Source: JACVRX01 sp963819885 (GTDB taxonomy: Bacteria; Actinomycetota; Actinomycetes; Jiangellales; Jiangellaceae). Taken from it: 64,000 nucleotides of DNA. The notes under the pieces were generated by a model. The model worked only from the letters and a program-made list of their open reading frames with translations. It searched no databases and was not told where the DNA came from. A program made the translations under genes and the position numbers. Positions 26,329 through 34,551 of this stretch are shown here, in pieces (position 1 is the stretch's first letter; every line of letters starts with the position of its first letter). Location of the stretch: assembly GCA_963819885.1 (NCBI GenBank), contig CAWFXV010000010.1:1-64000 (forward strand), given 5' to 3'.

Positions 26329-26400
26329 TCAGAGGACCAGGATGAGAACGACGATGACGACGATGACGAGTGCCAGGATTGCGATGGTACGGGTGTTCAC
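26329..26400 (-). CDS. 23-residue hydrophobic membrane peptide
   Basis: VNTRTIAILALVIVVIVVLILVL: three polar residues and one basic one, then an all-hydrophobic helix that reaches the stop codon. AGGAGG lies 4 bases before GTG 26400, a strong ribosome site for so short a frame. Peptides of this type are common and unnamed in actinobacteria; a role as a membrane-protein partner is possible. Confidence 0.6.
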   Translation of the reverse strand: MNTRTIAILALVIVVIVVLILVL

Positions 26401-26523
26401 CGAACCTCCTGATGAGATGGTCTGTCGGCCGAGTTTCCTCCCCCGTGCGCGGACACAGTACTGCGCTGCGAGCTGTTCGCCGTGGGCCGGACACGATGAA
26501 TCTCGGCGTCGCACCCGCTGCGG

Positions 26524-26820
26524 CTACTGGGCGCCGTGGCGTTCTGACACCTCGTCGACACCGCGGGCGAGCTCGAGATCAGCCGCGGTCACACCGCCGG
26601 CGGAGTGCGTCGATAGGGAAAACGTCAGCGTTCGCCAGCGGATGTCGATGTCCGGGTGGTGGTCCATGGTCTCGGCCACCAGCGCGACGTCGTCGACCAG
26701 CCTGATGCCGGTCAAGAAGTCGGGGGCGGTGACCGTTCGGCTGATGGCCTGACCATTGCCGCTCCATCCGGGCAGGTCGGTCAGCGCCGCACGGACGCCG
26801 TCATCGCCAAGCAGTGTCAT
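26524..26820 (-). CDS. pterin-4a-carbinolamine dehydratase
   Basis: 98 residues. The signature ETMDHHPDIDIRWRTLTFSLSTHSAGGVT contains the catalytic His-His pair. It dehydrates 4a-hydroxytetrahydrobiopterin; in bacteria lacking phenylalanine hydroxylase it may serve other pterin chemistry. Start ATG 26820 with AAGGAG 6 bases upstream. Confidence 0.9.
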   Translation of the reverse strand: MTLLGDDGVRAALTDLPGWSGNGQAISRTVTAPDFLTGIRLVDDVALVAETMDHHPDIDIRWRTLTFSLSTHSAGGVTAADLELARGVDEVSERHGAQ

Positions 26821-26871
26821 GGTGTGCTCCTTGGGCACGGGGGACCCGTCGGTTCACCGGGCGGGATGGTG

Positions 26872-27156
26872 CTATGGCGCGTGCCGGTCTGGAGCGCCGA
26901 ACCCCTCGTCCTCGGCATCGGCCCACATGCTCGGGTCGTACGGCACGTCGGGAATCTCCTCCAGATCTTGCCGCGAGGCATGGTGGCCTGGCGCCGGATC
27001 GCCCAACTCGTCCAGGTCATCGGCGAGCCGGCGTACGTCGGAGGTCAGCCGGCGGATGCCGAGGGTGTCCCCGTACTCGTCGCGCAATCCGGCCACTGCT
27101 CGGTCCAGCGCGGCGAGAGCGGCATCGATCCGCTCCCGGCTGTCAGACACAACCAT
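26872..27156 (-). CDS. small acidic helical protein, unknown
   Basis: 94 residues beginning MVVSDSRERIDAALAALDRA; the first ~60 residues are heptad-like and probably coiled coil (VAGLRDEY, RRLTSDVRRLADDLDEL), the tail is acidic and proline-rich. GAGGAGG lies 4 bases before ATG 27156. Co-directional with, and 51 bases upstream of, the pterin dehydratase gene. Function unknown. Confidence 0.6.
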   Translation of the reverse strand: MVVSDSRERIDAALAALDRAVAGLRDEYGDTLGIRRLTSDVRRLADDLDELGDPAPGHHASRQDLEEIPDVPYDPSMWADAEDEGFGAPDRHAP

Positions 27157-27532
27157 TCCGCCTCCTCGAGCGCTGACACGGTGTCTCGGCGCAGCGTGGC
27201 ATGTCTCGGCGTCGCAATCCAGACTCGATCGTGGGATGGCTCGAGGATGCCACTGCGGTGCCGATCGACGCTGACGTGGTTGTGACGCAGACCAGCCGAA
27301 TCGGTGTCGAAGCGTCACGGGCAACCGGCAGGTTGGTCACAGTCTGGTTGCGGACTGCCCGGAAGACCGCAGCGGACTTGCCTGGTCATCGGGGCGACAC
27401 CTAAGAATGGCGATCGGACCACCCGTCCGGATCGTTGAAACACGGCCGGACGGGAGTAAGGCGCGGCACGCCAAACCGGCGTCGCGCGCGTGCCCACTGT
27501 CCAGGGCAGATTCGGACCCGAGGAGGACATCC
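27157..27532. other. 376-base divergent intergenic region before peptide ABC operon
   Basis: It must hold promoters for both directions; I do not see a clear -35/-10 pair. A 67-codon plus-strand frame from 27201 exists but has no ribosome site and no recognisable sequence. Confidence 0.4.
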
Positions 27533-29200
27533 ATGCGAGTATTCGCTCGCAAGGGGGCGGTCATCGGCGCCGTCGGCTTCGCGCTCGTTCTGAGCGCCTG
27601 TGGCGGCGGTGACGAAGAAGGCGCCGGCGAAGGTGAAAGCCCCGGCGCCGAAGGCCCGACCGGCGCCGTGGTCATCGGCAGCTGTCAGCCCCAGAACCCG
27701 CTGATTCCAGCCAATACGAATGAGGTCTGTGGCGGCGACCCGCAGGACGTGATCTTCTCGGGCTTGTCGCGCTACAACGCCGACACCGCAGCTCCGGAGC
27801 CCGAGGTAGCGGAATCGATCGAGTCCGAAGACAACATCACCTGGACGGTGACGTTGAAGGACGGCTGGACCTTCCACGACGGAACACCGGTCACGGCGGA
27901 GAGCTTCGTGAACGCGTGGAACTACAGCGCGTACGGCCCCCGCGCGTATCTGAGCTGCGTACTTCTTACGATCCGATCGAGGGCTATGCAGAGGTACAGG
28001 GTGAGGACGCCGACGGCGACGGCACCATCACCGAGGCGGAGGCCCCGGTCACCGAGATGTCCGGTCTGACCGTCGTCGACGACAAGACCTTCACCATCAA
28101 GTTGGTCTCCCCGCAGTCCTCGTTCCCGCAGCGGCTAGGCTACTTGGCGTTCGCGCCGCTGCCAGAGGTGTTCTACGAGGACCCCGACGCGTTCGGGCTG
28201 AAGCCGATCGGAAACGGCCCGTTCTCAGGTGGTCGAGTACAACGAGAACGCCGACATCCAGATGACCGCGTACCCGGACTACGCCGGTGAAACCAAGCCC
28301 AAGGTCCAGGATGTGACGTTCGCGATCTACGCCGACGACAACGCCGAGTACAACGACCTGCTGGCCGACAACGTCGACGTCGTGACCCAGCTGCCGCCGA
28401 CTGCACTGGCCGGCGAACAGTACAAGTCCGACCTGGGCGACCGGTTCATCGAAAAGGAGACCGGCGGATTCTCGTCGATCACCTTCCCGCCCGTGGACGT
28501 GGACCCGACGCTGGAGGACATCAACCTCCGCCGGGCCATTTCCCTGGCGATCGACCGTGACCTGATCACCCAGAACATCTTCCAGGGCTCACGGACGCCG
28601 GCCACCGGCTGGGTGTCTCCGGTGGTGGAAGGCTTCGTGCCCGACCAGTGCGGAGAGTGGTGCACCTACGACCCCGAGCGCGCCACCGAGCTGCTGGCCG
28701 AGGCTGGCGGTTACGAAGGCACGCTGACGTTGTCGTACAACGCCGACGGCCCCAACGCCGAGTGGACCGAGGCGGCCTGCAACAGCATCCGCAACGCGAT
28801 CGGTATCGACTGCGTGGCCACTCCGGTGGTCGACTTCGCTACGTTCCGCGACCAGATCACCAACCGCGAAATGACCGGCCTGTTCCGCACCGGCTGGCAG
28901 ATGGACTACCCGTCCATCGAGAACTTCCTGGCTCCCATCTACGCCACCGGCGCCGGCTCCAATGACGGCGACTACAGCAACCCGGACTTCGACGCCAAGC
29001 TGCAGGAGGCCGCGGCGGCGCCGACGCTCGAGGAAGCGAACACGTTGTACCAGGAGGCCGAGGCCATCCTCGCCGAGGATCTGCCGGCCATCCCGCTGTG
29101 GTACACCAACACCGTCGCCGGCTATTCCACCAATGTCGACAACGTCAAGATCAACCCGTTCGGAACAACTGATCTGCTGGGCATCACGGCAGCTCAGTAA
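27533..29200 (+). pseudogene. peptide/oligopeptide ABC transporter substrate-binding lipoprotein, frame broken
   Basis: Family 5 solute-binding lipoprotein (DppA/OppA type) of about 555 residues if frames are joined. Lipobox VLSAC, then VIFSGLSRYN, WTVTLKDGWTFHDGTPVTAESFVNAW, NLRRAISLAIDRDLI and LAEDLPAIPLWYTN. The frame is lost between 27945 and 27965 (net -1) and regained by an apparent extra T near 28223, where GNGPF/QVVEYNENAD reads through if one base is dropped. No other decay is visible. Perfect AGGAGG before ATG 27533. First gene of a five-gene operon. Confidence 0.8.
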
Positions 29201-29209
29201 GGCCACGAC

Positions 29210-29252
29210 GCACTCGGCCTGTCAATCCGCATTGGATCGGCAGGCCGAGTGC
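29210..29252 (+). terminator. hairpin between binding-protein and permease genes
   Basis: GCACTCGGCCTG (29210-29221) pairs perfectly with CAGGCCGAGTGC (29241-29252). A 12-bp stem just after a binding-protein gene commonly trims downstream expression or protects the upstream mRNA, giving excess binding protein. Confidence 0.7.
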
Positions 29253-29356
29253 CGTTAGCAGCGGAAACGTAGCCAGCCAGGGCTGCGCGGTTTACGCTGG
29301 CGCCGTCCGGTCTGGATGATCCCAGCATTGGCGGACACGGCACGGAGGAGGGGCTC

Positions 29357-30283
29357 GTGGGCCGTTACACCATCCGGCGCCTGTTACAGATGATCCCCGT
29401 CATCATCGGGACCACCCTGCTGATTTTCCTGATGGTCTGGGCGCTGCCGGGCAACCCGTTCGTCGGCCGCTGCGGCGACCGGCCCTGCCCGGAGAACTAC
29501 GTCCAGATGATGACCGACAAGTTCAACCTGGACGAGCCGTGGTACATCCAGTACGGGTTGTACATGCAGAACCTGGTGACAGGCGACTTCGGGGAGACCT
29601 TCAACGGCCGCCAGGTTATCGACGAGCTCACCCGCGCCTATCCCGTCACGGTGAAGCTCGCGGCGATGGCCATCCTGTTCGAAGTCGTCATCGGGATCGC
29701 CGCCGGCATCATGGCCGGCCTGCGCCGCGGCGGGTTCATCGACAACCTAGTGCTGCTGAGCACGCTGCTCGTGATCTCGATCCCGATCTTCGTGATCGGC
29801 TACCTGGCACAGCTGGTCTTCGGCGTCCAGCTGGGCTGGTTCCCGGTCACCGTGTCATCCGAGGCGACTACCTATGAGTTGTTGCTCCCGGCGATGGTTC
29901 TCGCGGCCGGAAGCCTCGCCTACGTGGCGAGAGTGATGCGCACAAACCTGGTAGAGAATCTACGCTCGGATTATGTGCGCACTGCGGTGGCCAAAGGGTT
30001 GAAGCGGCGGCGGGTCGTCGGTATCCACACGGTGCGTAACTCGCTGATCCCGGTGATCACCCTGATCGGTGCAGACTTCGGCGCGTTGCTCGGCGGCGCG
30101 ATCGTCACCGAGGGGATTTTCAATATCAAGGGGGTGGGCGGGCTCATCTTCCAGAACATCCGGCTGCGGGAAGGTGCGATGGTTACCGGTGCCGTGACGG
30201 TGCTGGTGCTCATTTTCTTGCTCGTCAACCTGTTCGTCGATCTGCTCTATGCGGCGCTCGACCCGAGGATTCGCTATGACTGA
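29357..30283 (+). CDS. peptide ABC transporter permease (DppB type)
   Basis: 308 residues, about six membrane helices. N-terminal RYTIRRLLQMIPVIIGTTLLIF is the DppB/OppB start, and the cytoplasmic loop SDYVRTAVAKGLKRRRVVGIH plus RNSLIPVITLIGADFG form the ATPase-docking motif. A cysteine-rich insert (CGDRPCPENYVQMM) sits in the first external loop. GTG 29357 with GGAGGAGG upstream. Overlaps the next gene by 8 bases. Confidence 0.93.
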   Translation: MGRYTIRRLLQMIPVIIGTTLLIFLMVWALPGNPFVGRCGDRPCPENYVQMMTDKFNLDEPWYIQYGLYMQNLVTGDFGETFNGRQVIDELTRAYPVTVKLAAMAILFEVVIGIAAGIMAGLRRGGFIDNLVLLSTLLVISIPIFVIGYLAQLVFGVQLGWFPVTVSSEATTYELLLPAMVLAAGSLAYVARVMRTNLVENLRSDYVRTAVAKGLKRRRVVGIHTVRNSLIPVITLIGADFGALLGGAIVTEGIFNIKGVGGLIFQNIRLREGAMVTGAVTVLVLIFLLVNLFVDLLYAALDPRIRYD

Positions 30284-31279
30284 CCCGCACTCGATGTACA
30301 CCCCCATCGAAGCCGAGGCTGACCAGAAGTATCACCCGCAGGCGGAATCGGTGTTCGAGTCCGGCACGGCGCCGCCGCCCACCGAGCTGGAGGAGGCGCT
30401 CAAGCAGGAGAAGCCTCGGTCGCTGACCAGTGACGCGCTGCGAGACCTGCGGCGCAACCCGATCTTCATCATCTCTGCCGTGATCATCGTGATCTTGGTG
30501 GTGATGGCAGCTTTCCCCGGCCTGTTCACGAGCAAGGACCCGACGGTTCTGCGACCTGAACCTGACTCGGCAGGGGCCCAGCGCCGACGCATGGTTCGGC
30601 TACGACGTGCAGGGCTGCGACGTTTACGCCCGCACGATCTACGGAGCCCGCGCCTCGATCTTGGTCGGCCTCGTAACCACGACCGCAGTGGTCATCATCG
30701 GCGGGTTGTTAGGGATGGTTGCCGGCTTTTACGGCGGGATGACCGACAGCATCGTGTCCCGGGTCACGGACATCTTCTTTGGCATTCCGCTGCTCCTCGG
30801 TGGGATCTTGGTGCTTACTTCCTTCCCGTCGACGCAGGCAACGCCGCAATTGGTGACCATCTCGAAGGTGTCACTCGCGTTGGCCATCCTGGCTTGGACC
30901 AGCCTGGCGAGGATCATGCGCTCGACGGTCATCCAGGTGAAACAGGCTGACTACGTCAACGCTGCCACGGGCCCTCGGTGGCGGGGCCCCGCGGATCCTA
31001 CGCAAGCATGTGGTGCCAAACGCGCTGGCCCCGACCATCGTCTACGGCACGATCGTGTTCGGGATCTTCATCGCAACCGAGGCAACCCTCTCGTACCTCG
31101 GGATCGGGCTCGTGCCGCCGGTCATCTCCTGGGGGATTGCCATCAACGCCGCGTCGGATTTCGTCCGGCAGTCGCCGCACATGCTGCTATTCCCTGGGAT
31201 GTTCCTGTGCATCACCGTGCTCGCATTCATCATGATGGGTGACGCTGTCCGCGATGCCTTCGACCCGAGACTCCGCTGA
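30276..31279 (+). pseudogene. peptide ABC transporter permease (DppC type), frame broken twice
   Basis: About 333 residues if joined. The N-terminal region (SLTSDALRDLRRNPIFIISAVI) and the later helices (RASILVGLVTTTAVVIIGGLLG, ARIMRSTVIQVKQADYVNAA, VVPNALAPTIVYGTIVFGI) are well conserved. One extra base near 30544 and one in a G run near 30976 shift the frame; removing both restores the docking motif. Either sequencing indels or recent loss. Confidence 0.8.
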
Positions 31280-31292
31280 GGGGGCGCCGAAC

Positions 31293-32327
31293 GTGGCGAC
31301 TACCGAAACGTCCCCCTTCTATGACGCCGACTCCGCCGGTCATGCCCCGCTGCTGGAAGTCGACAACCTGCAGGTCGAGTTCCGCACCCGCGATGGCGTC
31401 GCGAAAGCGGTCAATGGAGTGTCGTACACAGTCGAGGAAGGCGAGACCCTCGCCGTGCTCGGGGAGTCCGGGTCGGGCAAGAGCGTTACGGCGCAGGCCG
31501 TCATGGGGATCCTGGACAGCCCGCCCGGTTTCGTGACGGGTGGGGCGGTCCGCTTCCGGGGCCAGGACCTGCTCGCATTGCCGGAAGACGAACGGCGGAC
31601 TTTTCGGGGCCGCAGTATCGCGATGATCTTCCAGGACGCCCTCTCGTCGCTGAACCCGGTCTTCACCGTCGGCTGGCAGATCGGCGAGATGTTCCGCGTC
31701 CACGAAGGTCTGTCAAAAAAAGAGGCCACGGAGCGCGCCATCGACCTGATGGAGCAGGTCCGTATCCCGGCCGCCCGGCAGCGCGTCGGAGACTATCCGC
31801 ATCAGTTCTCCGGCGGCATGCGGCAGCGCATCATGATCGCCATGGCGATCGCGCTCGACCCCGACGTTCTGATCGCCGACGAACCGACGACTGCTCTCGA
31901 CGTGACCGTGCAGGCGCAGATCATGGAACTGCTTGCCGACCTGCAGCGCGAGCGGAAGATGGGCCTCATCCTGATCACGCACGACCTCGGCGTGGTCGCC
32001 GACGTGGCCGACAAGATCTCGGTCATGTATGCAGGCCGGATCGTAGAGAAGGCGCAGGTCGGCGATATCTACGCCCGCCCTTCGCACCCGTACACCAAGG
32101 GTCTGCTGGAGTCGATCCCTCGGCTCGACCTCAAGGGTAAGGACTTGTCGGCGATCAGGGGTCTGCCGCCCAGCCTGACCCGGATCCCGCCCGGCTGCGA
32201 GTTCAACCCGCGCTGCCCGTACGCCCAGCAGGTCTGCCGGGACGAGCGGCCGCCGTTGCGCGAGGTGGTTCCCGGCCGCTACAGCGCGTGTCACTTCGCG
32301 CAGGAGGTCCTCGATGGAACCATCTAG
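31293..32327 (+). CDS. peptide ABC transporter ATP-binding protein (DppD type)
   Basis: 344 residues from GTG 31293. Walker A GESGSGKSVTAQ, Q-loop IFQDALSSLNPVFTVGWQ, signature FSGGMRQRIMIAMAI, Walker B VLIADEPTTALD, switch LITHDLGVV, and the C-terminal oligopeptide domain with CEFNPRCPYAQQVC, whose cysteines hold a 4Fe-4S cluster in some homologues. The frame is open further upstream to 31239 inside dppC, but GTG 31293 fits the family. Confidence 0.92.
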   Translation: MATTETSPFYDADSAGHAPLLEVDNLQVEFRTRDGVAKAVNGVSYTVEEGETLAVLGESGSGKSVTAQAVMGILDSPPGFVTGGAVRFRGQDLLALPEDERRTFRGRSIAMIFQDALSSLNPVFTVGWQIGEMFRVHEGLSKKEATERAIDLMEQVRIPAARQRVGDYPHQFSGGMRQRIMIAMAIALDPDVLIADEPTTALDVTVQAQIMELLADLQRERKMGLILITHDLGVVADVADKISVMYAGRIVEKAQVGDIYARPSHPYTKGLLESIPRLDLKGKDLSAIRGLPPSLTRIPPGCEFNPRCPYAQQVCRDERPPLREVVPGRYSACHFAQEVLDGTI

Positions 32328-33390
32328 CCCGACCTCTAACCCGGCCGCCAACCTGGCCACCAGCCCGACCTCGAGCCAGAACGGCGAGGTCGTGCTCGAG
32401 GTCAAGGACCTCGTCAAGTACTTTCCGTTGACCACCGGAATCGTGATCAAGAAGCATGTGGGTGACGTCAAGGCCGTCGACGGAGTGTCCTTCCAACTGC
32501 ACAAGGGCGAGACGCTGGGCATCGTCGGCGAGTCGGGGTGCGGCAAGTCGACCCTGGCCAGGTTGCTGGTACTGCTCGAGACACCGACCAGTGGCCAGGC
32601 GCTGTTCAAGGGAACGGACATGTACGGCTCGCGCGGCAAGACACTCAAGGCCCTGCGCCGCAACATCCAGATCATCTTCCAGGACCCGTACTCGTCGCTG
32701 AACCCGCGCATGACCGTCGGCGACATCATCGGTGAGCCGTACGAAATCCATCCGGAGGTGGCGCCGAAGGGCGATCGTCAGCGGCGAGTGCAGGAACTGC
32801 TCGAGGTGGTGGGTCTGAACCCCGAGCACATCAACAGGTATCCCCACCAGTTCTCCGGTGGACAGCGCCAGCGGATCGGGATCGCCCGCGGCCTGGCGTT
32901 GCGACCCGAGGTCATCATCTGCGACGAGCCGGTGTCCGCCCTGGACGTCTCGGTGCAGGCGCAGGTCGTCAACCTGCTGGAGAAGCTGCAGAACGAGTTC
33001 GGGCTCTCCTACATCTTCATCGCGCACGACCTGTCCGTGGTCCGGCACATCTCCGACCGGGTCGCCGTGATGTACCTCGGCCGGTTCGCCGAGATCGGCA
33101 CCGAGGATCAGATCTACGAGCGCCCCGCCCACCCGTACACCCAGGCCCTGCTGTCGGCGGTGCCGGTGCCCGATCCTGCCGTCCGCGGCCAACGGCAGCA
33201 GATCATCCTGACCGGCGACCCGCCCAGCCCGGCGAACCCGCCCAGCGGCTGTCGGTTCCGCACCCGCTGCTGGATGGCGACCGACAAGTGTGCCGAAGAA
33301 GTTCCCGAGCTCATCGTGCGCCCCGGCGTCGACCACGAGTCGGCCTGCCACTATGCCGCGATCCGCGAGGACGTCGTCGTCCACCACTGA
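32314..33390 (+). CDS. peptide ABC transporter ATP-binding protein (DppF type)
   Basis: 358 residues with a polar, serine/asparagine-rich N terminus. Walker A GESGCGKSTLARL, IIFQDPYSSLNPRMTVGDII, signature FSGGQRQRIGIARGL, Walker B VIICDEPVSALD, IAHDLSVVRH, and the C-terminal CRFRTRCWMATDKC. ATG 32314 overlaps the upstream gene by 14 bases. Last gene of the operon; repeat R2 follows 16 bases after the stop. Confidence 0.93.
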   Translation: MEPSSPTSNPAANLATSPTSSQNGEVVLEVKDLVKYFPLTTGIVIKKHVGDVKAVDGVSFQLHKGETLGIVGESGCGKSTLARLLVLLETPTSGQALFKGTDMYGSRGKTLKALRRNIQIIFQDPYSSLNPRMTVGDIIGEPYEIHPEVAPKGDRQRRVQELLEVVGLNPEHINRYPHQFSGGQRQRIGIARGLALRPEVIICDEPVSALDVSVQAQVVNLLEKLQNEFGLSYIFIAHDLSVVRHISDRVAVMYLGRFAEIGTEDQIYERPAHPYTQALLSAVPVPDPAVRGQRQQIILTGDPPSPANPPSGCRFRTRCWMATDKCAEEVPELIVRPGVDHESACHYAAIREDVVVHH

Positions 33391-33406
33391 TCCACCCCCC
33401 ACCGCC

Positions 33407-33484
33407 GGAATGACCACGTTCACCACCCCTGTCGGTGACACCAGGCTTGCCGGCCTGGTGATCTACGAACAAGCCTGGTGATGG
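33407..33484. repeat. intergenic repeat R2, copy 2
   Basis: Matches copy 1 at 22949-23028. The central hairpin is perfect here: CACCAGGC-TTGCCG-GCCTGGTG. It lies between dppF and mshB, both on the plus strand, and ends 36 bases before the mshB -10 element. Confidence 0.75.
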
Positions 33485-33519
33485 CCATCGACCCCACCGG
33501 GACCGACCCAACGGCAGCT

Positions 33520-33525
33520 TAGGGT
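33520..33525 (+). promoter_or_regulatory. -10 element, leaderless mshB
   Basis: TAGGGT ends 7 bases before GTG 33533, which supports that start over the in-frame GTG 33524 that overlaps the box. Confidence 0.5.
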
Positions 33526-33532
33526 GGCTGAC

Positions 33533-34453
33533 GTGGCGGAACCTCTGGCCAGCCGACGCCTGCTGCTGGTCCATGCGCATCCGGATGACGAGGCGATCGC
33601 GAACGGCGTGACCATGGCCCGATACGCGGCTGAGGGTGCGCACGTCGCCCTCGTCACGTGCACGCTCGGAGAAGAAGGCGAAGTCCTGATTCCTGAGTTG
33701 GCACACCTTGCGGCCGGCCGCGAGGACGGGCTGGGCCGGCACCGCATCGGCGAACTTGCGGCCGCAATGGCGGAGCTCGGCGTCACCGACCACCGCTTCC
33801 TCGGTGGACCAGGCAGGTACCGAGACAGTGGGATGGCCGACGCTGAAAATGGTTGGGCGGCGCCCAGGGCCGACACGAGACCGGATGCCTTCTGGCGGGC
33901 CGACCTGCGGGAGGCGGCTGACTTCCTGGTCGAGGTGATTCGCGAGATCCGTCCGCAGGTGCTGGTGACATACGACGAGTACGGCGGTTACGGGCATCCG
34001 GACCACATTCAGGCGCACCGCGTCGCCACGTACGGCGCGGCGCTCGCGGCCGCACCCTCCTACCGAGTCGACCTCGGTTCGGCGTGGGACATCCCGAAGA
34101 TCTATTGGAACGCGCTGCCACGAAGCGTCGTCGAGGACGCGATAGCCCGCACGGCCGCTGAAGGCTCTGACTTCTTCGGCGTCGAGAAGGCCGATGACCT
34201 CGCATTACTGGTGCCGGACGAAGCCGTGACGGCTGCCATCGACGGCGCGGCGTTCGTCGAGCGCAAGATGGCCGCGATGCGAGCGCACGCCACCCAGATC
34301 ACCGAAGACGGGCCGTTCTTCGCGATGCCCGACGAACTCGGCCAGGAGATATGGGGCTGGGAGCACTACCGGCTGGCCAAAGGGGTCGCGGGGCCCGTGG
34401 ATCCAACGACGGGCTGGGAGTCTGACCTGTTCGCGGGTGTTGCGGAGGCGTAA
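33533..34453 (+). CDS. mshB: GlcNAc-inositol deacetylase (mycothiol biosynthesis)
   Basis: 306 residues. Zinc-dependent deacetylase making 1-D-myo-inosityl 2-amino-2-deoxyglucopyranoside, the third step of mycothiol synthesis. Metal and catalytic residues appear in LLVHAHPDDEAIANG and TYDEYGGYGHPDHIQAH; TCTLGEEGEVL is also conserved. Length is typical and the closing WESDLFAGV mirrors the Mca tail. In gene-order terms it corresponds to Rv1170. A mycothiol-dependent redox system is therefore expected. Confidence 0.93.
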   Translation: MAEPLASRRLLLVHAHPDDEAIANGVTMARYAAEGAHVALVTCTLGEEGEVLIPELAHLAAGREDGLGRHRIGELAAAMAELGVTDHRFLGGPGRYRDSGMADAENGWAAPRADTRPDAFWRADLREAADFLVEVIREIRPQVLVTYDEYGGYGHPDHIQAHRVATYGAALAAAPSYRVDLGSAWDIPKIYWNALPRSVVEDAIARTAAEGSDFFGVEKADDLALLVPDEAVTAAIDGAAFVERKMAAMRAHATQITEDGPFFAMPDELGQEIWGWEHYRLAKGVAGPVDPTTGWESDLFAGVAEA

Positions 34454-34551
34454 CAATCTCACCGGCCCAGCGGGGGCATCGGATACGATGCCGCGGTCGG
34501 ACGATGAGCCGGCGTCCCCCTCCTGTGCATTCCACGTGAAAGTGTGTTCGT

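Noticed and set aside
27201..27404. 67-codon plus-strand frame in the divergent gap before the peptide ABC operon
   Set aside because: No ribosome site, no recognisable sequence, and it overlaps the upstream region needed for promoters.
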